Assembly (NCBI GenBank): GCA_022829145.1
Contig: CM040746.1
Location: 15,687,790-15,751,789 of the forward strand
From: Albula goreensis
Lineage: Eukaryota; Chordata; Actinopteri; Albuliformes; Albulidae
Direction: 5' to 3'
Length of the DNA stretch: 64,000 nt
Shown here one piece after another: positions 12,728-42,556 of the stretch. How positions within the stretch are numbered: position 1 is the first letter of the stretch; each line of letters starts with the position of its first letter. The notes beneath the pieces were generated by a model, which saw only the letters and a program-made list of their open reading frames with translations, had not been told where the DNA came from and searched no databases. Made by a program: the position numbers and the translations under genes.

Positions 12728-15700
12728 AGAAAGATAGAGATGGAAAAAGACAGAGGAGGAATGTGAGAAAATTTGTGTGTTGATTCTCTGCTTTGTTTGA
12801 CCTCAGGGAATGGATGAGGTATTCGATAAGGGTCACTAAGGGTTAATAAGGTAGTTATTCCTTTGTGTACAAAACCATATCTATGTAGGGCCAAAGGTCA
12901 ACCCATATTTGATATGTTTACCCATGGGTTTGATAAAATGGGTATAGTTTATATACAGTTTATATACAGCTATAGATACAGTATTCATGCATATCTATTA
13001 TTCTTCCCATTTTAAATTGAGGAGTCAATAAATGTCTTGAAGAAGGGGTACAAGCAGGAAATAGTTTTATAATTTAGGCAGGACAGCAATACCTACTAAG
13101 GAACTAACTTCCAAAATAATTATTTGGTGATATAATTAAAAATCATTTAATAATGATAGTAATGGAAATATACTGATATAATCTATTCAGTGTATTGTAT
13201 GTTACATATTCTCACCTTGATATGTTATGTTACCTGAGTTGTAATGTTTTTAGAAGAACCTTGATTTAAGTTGAATCATGGTTTTTAAGTAGACAAATGA
13301 ATTTTCTACTATGAAATGTTGCCACTTCGGTTTCATTATAATGTAGGTTTGAATCAATTTGATCAGCCCAGACAGACGGTTGCATGCAAAAGCTAGACAT
13401 CTTTTCTAAATAATTCAATCATTTTTCACTCTATAAATATTGAATACACTGAATTGTGTTTTCCCCAGCACGCCAGTGAACATTACTGCTAGCCAAACCA
13501 GGAAGTGCCCCTAATTGGTCAAGAGAAAGTAGGTCACACTTGAATAACTTAGAGCTCCCTTGCACCTTCTCCTGGGGCCTGAAAGTCCATCCCTGCTCAA
13601 AAAGCACGACCTTAAAGGGAAGAGAGAACTGACAGACATGCACCTTCTCAAAGGCCTGACGTTTCAGACATTACTGCCAACAACAGAGGGGCTGTTACAG
13701 CAGGCAGTTCCCTCTGGGTGTGTCACTCACGCTTGTGTGGAGCAGAGTGTGTAATAGTAACGGGACAGACTGTATAGACCCATGGGCTCAGCTGGGTGAG
13801 TCTTAGCCATCAAAAAAAGAAAACAACAGAAATTTACAAGCATCCTATGAGGTACTGAGCAGAGGGATCCGTAAAAGACAAAAACAATAAAGTTTGTGGC
13901 ACTCATGAGATCTGATACACGCCTTTTTGTTGTCTTAGCCTTTCTCATTTCACCATCTCTATTCTCAGGCAACTGACTTCAGCTTCAGCCAGTTGCCATA
14001 GCATTCAGAGTTGCACTGAAATTTGAAAGTTGCGGAATGTGACTTTGTTAGAATGTGCCAAGTGCAGGCCAATCCTCAGATGATCCCTCACTGTGGAGCA
14101 TGTGATACAAGCAACATAATTCTTGAAACCTGATATTTACACCGTAAATTTGGTCAATGGAAATTAGATCAGTTTTACCCTGGATGAAGTGTTTTCCTTC
14201 ATCAAATTGGGATCCAAACAACACCCTGGTATCCCAATGTAATTATACATTTCTTTTTCTTCCACCAGTATGACTACAAATTCCCTACTAATTTTTCAAT
14301 GACTCACTCAAGTTGGCAGGTCTGTAGATAGCCTTAACAGTGAAGTGGGCAGACACTGCATCAATAACATACAGTATAGTTTGGCATTATTGCATCACAC
14401 TAGAAAAAATATGCCATCAATAACAGTAGTTTTTATTTTGAGAGATTGCACTTCATATAAAACCATACTATATAATGTATAGAGGGAAAAGGCCTTTTAT
14501 GTTATAAGAATTAAACTGCAACACAAACCAAGTGGCCACCATGCAGCAATAGAATTGTATGCATGTATATAACCACCATTTTTTCAAACAACTGGAAAGA
14601 TGGCAGTTATTAAATGCATATGTATTCTCCAAAGTCTGCAAACACTTAACACGCATTTAGATGAGTGTGAGAAGTCCACACGCCCATTATGGCTTTGATG
14701 TGACCGCATGGTGGTGTGATAGTAGTCAGTGTGTTGTGATTTTTGTACAGTGTACAGGCAAATGTGTGGGAACACTGTACTTCAAGGTGTACAGGAGAAT
14801 GGCTTTATGTATGCAGATGCATTATGGTTTCCCGTGTTAAAGGGTATTATTATAGATTCACTTGTGTCATACATACACATATTCAGGAGAGCGTATTATA
14901 GATTCAAATAAGCAGTTGTAGGTTTTGGCATTTCAGGCTAAGGTTTAATGCTCTTTTGCAGATTTATTGCATGTTGAAGAAATTGTACAAACTCCACTTT
15001 GCATGCTAATTGTGCACCATTATAATTATGATAAATGACAAGCATTTGAAAAAGATTATTGACCACAACAGTCTTGTTGGACTAATGTGTGCTTTTTCAG
15101 ACTACTGTGGGCAGTTTGCTGTCTAAAGTCAAAAAATGAGGCTCTGCCGATGTCCAAACTGTTTCTATAAATGAAGCAAGGGGAGAGAGCTTATGTTATT
15201 TTCTTTCCTTTCAGTTTCAGTCCTTTGGTTGTCAGAGTGGATTTTCCTACCACAGGAAACACATGAGAGAAGATATATGGATGTTTAATTTAATGTGTCA
15301 GCAGCAAGTAATTTATGACAGCATCCATCAGCATCACTGCTTCGCATCTTTCATCTACACAAGAGTGCTTTGAGTGAGAGGCTCTCTGAAGTTTAACAGA
15401 ACCTAATTAACTTCTACAGCATGACTGTAGCTGCCTTTATGAGAATCCTGTGTTGCACTATTTTATTTGGTATCTATTATAAAACATAGATATCTATACA
15501 ATCCTTACTAGAATTATTTACAAAAAAACAAGCAATGTGTTGTATTCTGTTCAAAATATTATTTAGAAAAACATTGCTTATTACAATTTTTTTGTTTATT
15601 AAAATCATTTCAATGAATAACATTGTATTAATAATCGATGAGTGTCAACATTACTAGCACATTTTAAATGCTTTAAACCTTCAGTAAATATGTCCTGGTT

Positions 15701-16436
15701 AAATTTCTCCTGTGTGAAATAAAGCTGAGTCACCCATCTAGATAATCAGATTTACGATACTTTCTTGCACAAGAGAGTTACCCTTGAGGCTTAAAAAGCC
15801 TCTCCAAGGAAGCATCATAAGTCTGGCAATAGAAACACATATTTTTAAAACTTCTCATTGTCCTCTTCAATTGAATTAAATTAGCCATTGCTGTCTATAT
15901 CTGCAGAACAATTGTACAATTTGAGAGTAATAGTGGCTTTATGTCTGTTTTCACCAAAAAAAGAATGAAGAAGCAAACCCAGCTAACCAAATTAAGAATG
16001 TCTGAGATACTCTGTCATCATGGATAAAGAGAAGAAAAAGAAATCCTAGCAGAAATTTCAGTCTCTGCAGAGGTTCACTGATTTCCAGCACCTGGGATGC
16101 TACGTCAAGCTAAAACTAGAGTGACTTCCAACATGTATTATTGATATAGGATATCTAGAATTGCTGTATCTATAGTCCTTGGGCTAAATACAGACCAGAG
16201 ATAAATTCTCTGTACATTGCAATTGCATTACATTGAAGCACCTCTGGTGAAGAATGTAGTTTGATCAAGCTTTGGGTAAAACCTCATTGCATCCATGATG
16301 CCACTGTGAATGATGACATTAAAGTTAAAATAAGGGTTTGATTATTGTGCCTGTGTGGGCGCAGCATCTGTCATGCAGCAAGTGATCCCTTGTCTCTTAA
16401 TGTGTGCTGCACCCTGAGGATTAGAAAGTCATTAGC

Positions 16437-16620
16437 TGGGGCTCCCAAGTGACTTAGCTGGTAAAAGAGATCACCACAAGTGCAGGCTTGACCCAATATC
16501 CAAGATATTGCAGGTTTCAGCTGTTATCCAACCAAGAGTCCTAAGGGTATGGTGGGTATAAGCTGATTTCCTTGGGGAACTGTTACTCCATCTGAAAAAG
16601 CACCTGGGACCTAATAATCA
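16437..16620 (+). mobile_element. tRNA-derived SINE, degraded
   Basis: The head reads GGGGCTCCCAAGTGACTTAG followed by CTGGTAAAAG, the layout of a tRNA-type A box (GTGACTTAGCTGG). A B-box-like GGTTTCAGCTG lies about 60 bp on. The head matches a tRNA-SINE type I know from fish genomes; the family name is not certain. A 10-bp inverted repeat with an 11-bp loop (16638-16647 and 16659-16668) and an octamer-like ATTTGTATGCAAAT follow and may belong to the tail or be separate. The copy is diverged and probably inactive. Confidence 0.6.
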
Positions 16621-17094
16621 ATCATTTGTATGCAAATAATTGTGTGTAAGCTGTGCTCACACACAATTCCCAGGCAACTTGGAAAAGTGCATATGCAAAA
16701 TTTGTAACTGAATTTGGAAACTGCATTAATAAACATTAGACCGTGCATGAGTTAAAAGCATTGTTGTATGTATTATAAGTCACAGACATGCATTTTCTTA
16801 TTTTGAAATCTTATCAAATAAGCAACCCGGGGTATGTACAGTAATTAGTCAAACTGCACGCTTGTTCCATTTTAACACACAACAGTAAGAAAGTAGTTAA
16901 TAAGCTATCACAAAGTGAGAAGTGTGATGAAAGAGTATGATGTATTTAATAAATGTACTAACACATTTATTATTAGCCTGATATGTCATCACACTATGCT
17001 TGCCCACATGTATAATGAATAGCTGACGCTAAAGGTGTTCAAAGGGTGAGGGAGTCATAAGGCTGATCTGAACATGTTATCATTCCGATATGCA

Positions 17095-17102
17095 TGACGT
17101 CA
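17095..17102. promoter_or_regulatory. Perfect CRE palindrome TGACGTCA
   Basis: Second full CREB/ATF palindrome of the flank, about 0.7 kb beyond the likely 3' end of nsg2. No other evidence of function. Confidence 0.2.
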
Positions 17103-17799
17103 CCTCACACTGAGCCAATACTTTGGTTTGTATCCCTGGGTCTACTGGACAGAATAATTGTGTCTTTCAACAGAGGTTAAACCTGTACACACCGTTTAGC
17201 TTGTTTTATGAGAGCACAGAGGGTGTGCAGCCAAATATTTAACAAGTTCATTATTTTAACTGGATATCATCCCCAATGGGCATTTTCTGCCAGATTTTCA
17301 CATTGTGAAAAAGCATTTTGGTAAGTTATGTATTTTTGTTTCATACCAACTGAAACATCAGACTGGTGCAGTACAAACAAAAATATATGTGTAATACTAT
17401 TTCTCTGCTAATTGCTACTCACATTACAAACAGTGAATGACAGAGGGTGGCACGCAACAAAGCTGGAATAAAATGAAAAACTTTAATGGTACAAAACAAG
17501 CCTGGGAAACACTTAATGGACACAGCTTGCTTTATTTTCATTTTGTCAGAGAACTGAAGGAACCACAATCATATATACTCCAAGCTTTGCTAAGTGTTAA
17601 ACTACATCAAATATTTAAAGCCTATGTTATTTAATTTTTTTACAACCTAACTAAACAAAAAAGTGACAATTTTCTTCCTTCGGAACTTGCTTTTGGTTTG
17701 GATCAAGACAATAAATTCTGATGTCAAACGAAACAAGTAAACACATTGTAGAGGATGACATTTTGCAAACATCATTACAGGAGGTGTTTCCAGAGTTTG

Positions 17800-19030
17800 A
17801 TTAAATGAAATTTGTTTATTTCAGCAGATAAACCCATGAAACTCAGAATAACTTTTGAGCAGCTCACATCTTAAGGGGTTACTCTCATACATTGGGTTGC
17901 AATGTAGTAGACAGAATAAAATGTCAATTTCATTCTTCTTTTGAGCAAATAAGTGAGTATACGACACACCAAAGCTAAGCTATTTCACTCTTTAAACGTT
18001 CATTTACAATATTCAGTGAATTTCTGCAGCTGTGTATTTGTTTTATAGACAAATTTAGATTAAAAGAGGCACCTGATGCCAGGAGTGCTCCTTAAACTGA
18101 TAAAAACGTACAGTTTTAGATGCAAAAAATATATATGCTGATTTGCTTCATATGAACACTTCTATAAATCTATTACATTTTCTGGCCTCAGATTGACCAA
18201 TTTGTAATTTCATTGACCAACACTATTGAAAAGCACAACTGTTTTAATGTCAAAGCCGGCATTTTGAAAATTATTTCCCAAATGATTTCCATTGGTCCTC
18301 CACAGTTACAAATGAGGAGAGACAGATCAGCAAACATCTTTGAGGTGCATCATTGAGAGTATCACTTCCCTGGCAGATGTGACTGAACATAGAAGCCCTA
18401 GTACAGCAAAGGTGTTCATAGGACACAAACAGCTTGGTTTAAAAAGGTCTTACTGTTGTCTACAAGAGTCCAGTCTCAAAAGTTAATAGTATTTCAAATA
18501 ATTCACATCTACAACTTCAAAGTCTAATGCACACATGTAAAAACAAATCAACCGGCCTTAGCACATCATTACACTATGGGTAGTTTTTTTTTTGAACAAT
18601 TGAAGAGATATCCATAGCAATCTGAATCAAATTACACAGGTGTTATGAAAAGGCTGTGGAATCCTGGTTCAGTTCCTTCTTCATCTTTTTTAAATTCATA
18701 ATGCATGCCATTGTACAATATGAAACATCAACTCTGCATAATCCAGGCAGATGAACTCCTCTGAATTTGTATTTAAAAAAACTTGAAAAACATATATCAT
18801 TTCACCAACATTAAGTCATGCCTTTGTACAAACGCTTGGTTGTTTAATATTAAATACAAAACAGCAATAACAAGAGCCAAACAGAGAAATGAAAATGTAG
18901 ATGAGACAGACAGGCTGGAGTGATAGACAGTCGGCATCCTTGGTCACCATGACAGCACGGTGTTTCTGAGGGCCAAGCCACAATTATTTCTTCTGTTGTT
19001 TTCAATTAAAAACAGTGTGATTGGGGGCAC
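17800..19030 (-). other. Probable nsg2 3' UTR
   Basis: The interval runs from the nsg2 stop codon to the first AATAAA on the minus strand. It has no recognisable coding content. An ATTAAA variant at 18843-18848 could give a shorter transcript, and another AATAAA near 17531 a longer one. The exact end is inferred. Confidence 0.5.
17815..17820 (-). terminator. Candidate nsg2 polyadenylation signal
   Basis: AATAAA on the minus strand, about 1.2 kb after the nsg2 stop. It is the nearest canonical hexamer. The downstream GT-rich element is weak, so use of the site is uncertain. Confidence 0.4.
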
Positions 19031-36796
<17,766 letters not shown>

Positions 36797-37391
36797 TTAG
36801 AGGGCTGAAATTGTAAATACAAGACCCATTGCTATAATGTATAGTATCTCTCTACTTTCACTTTTTATCTGACAGCAGCAATCGTGTAACCAATCTTTCT
36901 TAATCGCCACAGATATTTATACATTTGACGGTAACCTTTGAAACATGTACTACATTGTATTTGCGTCAATATTAGATCCTTGAACCACACAGCATATAAA
37001 CCTGAGCGTTACATAGGCTAGTCACATTTACACTAGTTTACGTTTGCATATTCAACATAGTTAATGTTGATGTTTTGCACACAGATACAAGTTAGAATTC
37101 TGTGGGCTACTCACAAAACATAAACATGTCAAAATTATAGAAGGAATACGATTCAGCATCATTACAAACAACATAACAATTGACATAACATCAATATCTT
37201 AAGAGCAATGTTTTCTGCGACATTTAACCTAATTCAACTTTAGAATCAGTAATATTTAATGAGATTCTACAATAGACTGCAATGACAGACCAAATCGCCC
37301 CAACGATTGCTTTCAGTCCAGCCGCAACACAAACAAACAGAATGTGGCCAGCTAGCCTAATAATCAAAACAGCTATTTAATACATACTTAC

Positions 37392-37640
37392 TGAGATTGA
37401 ATTCCTTGTCTAAATGTTCAGTTTCGCGTTTCTCGAGATAGTATTGTAGGTCAGTTTTACATATACAAACGCGAAAGAAAACGACGGTAGCTGCAGCCGG
37501 TTAGAGAAGCCCTTGCGTTTCAATATCACGAAGGGAGAGCGACAGTGGTGCTGATGAGAAAAGCGCATACAGGCAGTCAGCTCTTGCCGCGCCAGCGTGC
37601 AAATCCAAACACAGCTTGAACCTCCACTTCTCTGTAAAAG
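37392..37640 (-). promoter_or_regulatory. nsg2 5' UTR exon and CpG-rich promoter
   Basis: A strong donor (TCTCA/GTAAGTATG) at 37392 ends a probable untranslated first exon, which would join the acceptor at 36804. The 180 bp upstream hold about 15 CpG dinucleotides in otherwise CpG-poor DNA. No TATA box was seen, as expected for a CpG promoter. The start of transcription is not fixed by the sequence. Confidence 0.6.
37547..37555 (-). promoter_or_regulatory. RE1/NRSE left half-site at the nsg2 promoter
   Basis: The minus strand reads ATCAGCACC followed by AC, close to the left half of the REST element (TTCAGCACC). The right half is poorly matched. REST silences neuronal genes outside neurons, which would suit nsg2, but a degenerate site may have no function. 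Confidence 0.25.
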
Positions 37641-39869
37641 CCACTAGGGGTTTAACACTCACGTGAGAAGTGTTCTATCAACAGAAACACTGCTATCAAA
37701 TGAAAACACGATAGATTTGGATTTTAATTCCTACGTTTCTTAAGTATATATTTTACGTATGTGGACGTCCATGTAGTGTATTCTGTCTGTTCGTCCATAC
37801 AGTGCAGGCTGGTTGCAGTTTTTTTACTCAAGAAAAAAATTCAGCATTTAGGAGGTTCAAACTGCCGATTTTTTTTTTTTTTATCAAATGATATTGGGGC
37901 TTTGCATAGAACAATGGTAATATCATATTTCCATCCAGTCAGGTCAACATGTTAGAACACACAAAGCACTGCGTTTGTATTGTCAAATTGGCTTATTATG
38001 TACATCAGCATTTCACTATTGTCTGTGCACTCCTGTACTGTCCTGTATATCTGCTGCAACTACAACCATACGTCAGTCAGGAAACACACTGATTTTTATT
38101 TTGCCTTAGAATTGAAATGAAACGTATTTGTCCGTCTCGTTTTTTTGCCTTATGTGAAGGTGATCTATCAGTGAAACTAGAAAAAGTTAATATGTTGCAT
38201 CTTAAAAGTAAAGCTCATTAAGCATCCTGTGGTAAATATTGCAAGAGTAAATTTTGAAGTATTTAGTCCTGGTTTTAACAAGTACAGTTCTCTTTCAGCA
38301 TCATGTAAAACAATACAATGGCCTACCACCTTAATAGTGATCTTTACGCATGTTTACAGTGATAACTGTAAAAATCTGTAAAAGTACTTATTTCTCATTG
38401 TTGATTAAACATTTTATGGGATTTAAAATTTAACTCAAACATAATTCAAGTCTGTTTATACGACCATGCCGCAGATGTTCGTTTTTTTTTAACCCATTTG
38501 CTAGTTTCAGGGTCTTTACTGCCGCCTGCCGACTGTGAAGCATTGTCAACCAACTTTGCACTATCTGGTAATTACTGTTGAAGACCAAAATGGAGAGGTA
38601 TATTGTTACGCACAAGTTCCTTACAAATGAATGGTTTTTAACTCTTGGATAAGGTGCAGTAAACGTAAAATTTCATTTCTTACATTACTTTTATGACAAA
38701 CACGTTTTAACATATTGACATCTTTTCACTGTGATCACTTTATCACTTATTTCTATTTGGAACAATTATTACTCATGTACTCATTACAGAAGTGTGCCAA
38801 GTGCTTGTGCTAGCTAATAGTCTCAGGACACACCCAGCTATTATTCACAAATCCTAACTAGCGCAGTTCTTACAAATTCACACAACTTAATTTTACACAA
38901 TTCTCTGCAGATAAATGTGGAACATGAGGTAATGATTTACTTTTAACTTACACATAAACATGACAAAGGTATCATATGGTATAATTTAATGTCATAAATT
39001 CTACTCAAGTCTGCTACACTTGTAGCACATATAAATGTTTGATGCTTAAACTACAATATTTTTTTGGGCAAGGCAATGGCCACTTGTATGTTGGCTACTT
39101 ACAACTGTGTACTTTCACTTTAATTGCTATGGATTCCTTTAGATTTCAGAAGTGTCCTTAACAGTTTATAAATTGCATTCCCTCTCAATTTATCACATGT
39201 ATAGCTATCATGAAATCCAGTTTTACAGTATGAATATAAATAATGTTAATGTCAGTTACACTCACACAAAATATGAACTTTATTGGATTATTTGAAACAC
39301 AACTGAAATCAGATGTTAAACATTTGTACTTGAAATCTTGAGACATGAGAATGAACTTGACAGCAGACTCATATAGGTGTCAGACATGCATTAGCAATAT
39401 ACATATCAGAATTAAACACACAAATACTTGTTACATATAAATACTAATTACTGTACTGTTTCTGTACATGTAGAATTCCGTAACCAATAACAATTTCAGT
39501 AACTTAGACCCGTCGGCTATATAATATTGTTATGAACTAAGTCAAAATAAATAAATAAATGAATTAATCAATCAATCATAACCCTATATACATTTAAAGA
39601 TGGTGGTTTTCTGTCATTTGTCTTCATTTCCTAGTCCTTTCATACCACATTCAATTGATCCAATCTGGTTAAAAAAAATCTGATTTAGTTTCAATGTTTA
39701 GTGAACACATGAAACCTGTTAACATCAGTTTAAAATATCAGTACTGCATCAGTGAAAATCACCGCTTCTACTATGTTACACTGAGAGGCAGCCTTCCAAT
39801 AGTCCACTGGAATTACAGGTATCAAAATGAAATGCTTTACATGTGACACATTTGTATTGAGTAATGTGG
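37641..39869. other. Intergenic region between nsg2 and c5orf47
   Basis: AT-rich, with a T14 run near 37870 and short AAAT/AATC repeats near 39550. No exon or RNA gene recognised. Confidence 0.75.
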
Positions 39870-40036
39870 GGAATCATAATACAACATACAGGTTTATTAC
39901 ATACATCTGTTATATTCAACAGAATTTCATGAAAGTATGGGTAACATTTAAATGCAGTAACCTAACATGCTGTAGATATGTGTTAATGGAATGGAGTTTC
40001 TTTTTACACTACGGCCCTAGAATTTGTAGGGAGCTC
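39870..40036 (-). other. c5orf47 3' UTR
   Basis: A short untranslated tail between the TAG stop and the poly(A) signal. No other element seen. Confidence 0.6.
39893..39898 (-). terminator. c5orf47 polyadenylation signal
   Basis: AATAAA on the minus strand about 140 nt after the stop, followed by the GT-rich stretch CTGTATGTTGTATTATG. This is a well-formed poly(A) site. Confidence 0.6.
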
Positions 40037-40180
40037 CTAATAGGTGGATTTGAACAGAAGCTCTGTACCTGTGCCTGTATCACTCCTCTGAGTGCAGGCC
40101 ATGAGCCTCTCTCTAATGGCCCTGTTTTCCTCTAGCATCTTCAAAATGGTCTTCAGAACTGTCTTCTTCACTGCACTCTG
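40037..40180 (-). CDS. c5orf47 exon 3
   Basis: Encodes 47 residues from QSAVKKTVLK to LLFKSTY, then TAG. The acceptor is GCAATAG before CAG. It carries the conserved C-terminal helix with MLEEN. Confidence 0.83.
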   Translation of the reverse strand, partial: QSAVKKTVLKTILKMLEENRAIRERLMACTQRSDTGTGTELLFKSTY

Positions 40181-42556
40181 CTATTGCAAATGGAATACAC
40201 CAAACATGAACTCTCTTTTCTTCCATGCATGTCCTTTTCACTTCTGATAAAATATACTTTCATATTTGCTTCAGTTGCTGTACAATAACAATAGAAATTT
40301 AATAATGTAGAACTCAGAAGTAATCGCCAATTAATGAGAAGAAGACCATTCTTTATAGTCGTACCCGACTATTGTTTTAACGAGGGTCCATCCCATACAT
40401 CCATGTGAATTCTGTATTTTTCATTACATTAAGTACAATACAAAATACAATTATTTAATTAGGTCAACACATACTAAGATCCTCATACCATTTTTGACTG
40501 TGTAGGACCTTCCCGGCATGGGAAAGTGAAGACATGTCCCTCAATGTTGTTGATTGTCCCTAGAAAAAAGTTTACATTTTCACGAACTGAGACCAGCATG
40601 CACTTTTATAAAGAAAGTGTTTTGAAATTTCAGGTTGATATGTTGTTGAAAAAGTCAAACAGACAGGTTACTGTAGCAATATTAGTTTTCTGTCATGTTG
40701 TTAAACTTATAGTGAAAGCCATGTAGCTAAACCATCCACTCCATCATGCTTCAACTTAAATTTCCAAGTAGGTGGAACCAACTTGATTAAAACATTCTGA
40801 TCAAATATATAGGCTAGTTTGTCTGGGGTTAAAAAAAAAAAAAGTTTCTTAAAAGGTAAGTTCAGTCCCATCCATGCCAATCGTACAGGTAATATAAACT
40901 ATTAAACAGCCAACCACCATGCTATCTTGTACCTTCAATACTATAGCTAAATGAAATTTCCTCTGGCATTTGTGCTGTTCTAAAAAGTTATGATCAATCA
41001 ACCAACAACATTGCAAATATACAATCCTGTTAGACTGCAAGCAGAATAAATACAAAAAAATGCTGTCAACAAACATTCCTATTTTGGCAAAAACTGAACA
41101 TAGGCTACATCTCACCGTGGGATACCAGCATCCATCTGTACGTCCAAGTAAAATGGCAAGCTTACTCAGTGGCAATTACAGTAATGTACTCAAATAGCTT
41201 AAAGCCAGTGCTTACATGTCAGTGAATGTTGAATGTTCACCATTGCTACCGGTCTTTTACTTCATCTGCTAATCTGGGACTGCTAGGCTACCAATACAGC
41301 CACACTCAATCCATGTCATTTTCCATTAACAATCTTTGATAGCTTGCAGCCTACTATTCAGCTAGACAGAAAATATTTGGACACAATGATGCAGTCAGGC
41401 CTGGCAGGCAGGGAAATGTTTTCCGAAGTGGATAGTAGCAGCATCACATTCTAGCCAAAGCATTCTGCTGTGGTAACGTCATTGCGGTGAGTGCTGGTCC
41501 CATTCTGTGCCAGTTAGATCTCTGCCTGTCTGGGAAACCATACAGGCCAGTGTCGGTTTGAGATGTATTACACTGACAGTCAGGAGCACTGGACTGAGAC
41601 ATAGTTTGCTGGTCAGCTGGTTACTTGTTAGAAAAGTACCCATATACATTTACTGTATTAAATATCTAATTTGACATATTACCAATACATTTCGGATTTC
41701 ATGTGTCTGACACAGACACAGCTAATGGAAAATTGTGGATCACAGAGGCACAGATTGAAAATATCTGGTCCAAAACCAGTTTAATTTTGGTGAGTCCCCA
41801 TCAAGCCTCACAGTGAAAAATGCATGCAAAGAGACATTCAGCTGCCCGCTATAAAACGCAACAGGCAAACATGTACTTACTTATAAAAGTGCAAGTATAA
41901 CTTGTCAGGTATTCAGTTGATTATAAACATGGCAGCACAGCTTCCAAACCTGCGCGAAAATGTTCTCTCATCTGTTTATTTTTAGCTATAGCAATGGTTT
42001 CCTTATTTGACTATTCACACATAGTCTATTTTAATAGTTTTGATCATGATCTTCTAACCCTGCCTCTTTTGCTTTAGTTAGCTAATTCTGCGTTCTACTA
42101 ATTCTGTTGAGCTGGAGAGGGAGCGTATTCATTTAAAATTACTTATTACAAACCTACTAAATCATAATGATTTAGAGGCATTTCTACGTTAACATTATGT
42201 AACGAAAGACGCCTATTTGGACCCTTGCAGTTACCTTGACTGTCGGAGATTGTTTGTGCCTCTTTTTGAGTAATTTCCCTCTTTTCTGGACGTATGGCAG
42301 AGGTTTTTCTAGGTTTTGTCGGCCTTCCTAAGACAAGTCTTTCAGTTCTATTTATGGAGGAGGACTGAGTCGTCTTCATCTTCTTTGCTTTCAGTTTAAC
42401 CGTTTTTTTAAGGTCTGGCACGTTAGCAGAAACAGGGCTAACATTCGCTCTATCGTTAACTTGATTATCTCGTTGACCGCATTTTTTGGTTGACCTCACG
42501 GATGACTGACTCCCAAACCTAGGAACATACACCGTCTTATTGTTTGTTTTAGCCAT
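40037..42556 (-). CDS. C5orf47 orthologue, uncharacterised vertebrate protein, complete, three exons
   Basis: Exons 42235-42556, 40489-40559 and 40037-40180 join with matching phases (1, then 0) and canonical GT/AG sites to give 178 residues, close to my recollection of about 176 for human C5orf47. The N-terminus has VYVPRFGS, which fits the VTRFGS-type N-terminus I remember. The middle (about residues 47-95) is rich in Lys/Arg and probably disordered. Exon 2 gives a VFTFPCREGPTQSKM stretch. Exon 3 gives a predicted helix (AVKKTVLKTILKMLEENRAI) matching the conserved helix of the human protein (VISRMLEENEKYR). The gene lies between cpeb4 and nsg2, as in human. No function is known to me. The human similarity is from memory, so it needs an alignment; the splice structure is read directly. 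Confidence 0.82.
40489..40559 (-). CDS. c5orf47 exon 2 (71 nt)
   Basis: Preceded by a strong pyrimidine tract (TTTTTTCTAG) and followed by ATG/GTATGAG. It adds two bases to the split glycine codon and then 23 residues, from TINNIEGHVF to PTQSKM. The phase fits exons 1 and 3 exactly, and no other candidate was found in the 2-kb gap. Confidence 0.78.
40560..42234 (-). other. c5orf47 intron 1
   Basis: No exon recognised. A 108-codon open frame at 40849-41175 has no recognisable features and is taken as chance. Confidence 0.7.
42235..42556 (-). CDS. c5orf47 exon 1 (start codon)
   Basis: Encodes 107 residues plus one base. It opens MAKTNNKTVYVPRFGS and ends ISDSQ at CAAG/GTAACT. The open frame continues about 90 nt past the donor, so a naive ORF call gives a false 136-residue protein. 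Confidence 0.85.

Larger units (their letters stand above)
1..17799. other. Intergenic region downstream of nsg2; no gene recognised
   Basis: I see no exon, RNA gene or transposase-like reading frame here. The open frames are short, overlap on both strands and show no recognisable protein similarity. The stretch holds the repeats listed separately: a 46-bp minisatellite, a TIR-flanked element, a SINE and several microsatellites. It also holds two perfect CRE palindromes. In human 5q35.2 the interval beyond NSG2 is gene-poor and leads to MSX2, so conserved non-coding elements could lie here, but none can be identified without an alignment. Confidence 0.7.

Noticed and set aside
12576..12894. 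Thr/His-rich minus-strand frames
   Set aside because: Translation of a GT microsatellite only.
40849..41175. 108-codon minus-strand frame
   Set aside because: It lies in c5orf47 intron 1, has no recognisable domain and its ends do not match splice sites in the right phase.
42146..42234. Extension of c5orf47 exon 1 to a 136-residue single-exon protein
   Set aside because: A GTAACT donor after ISDSQ, plus two downstream exons with matching phases, gives a better model with the known C-terminal helix.
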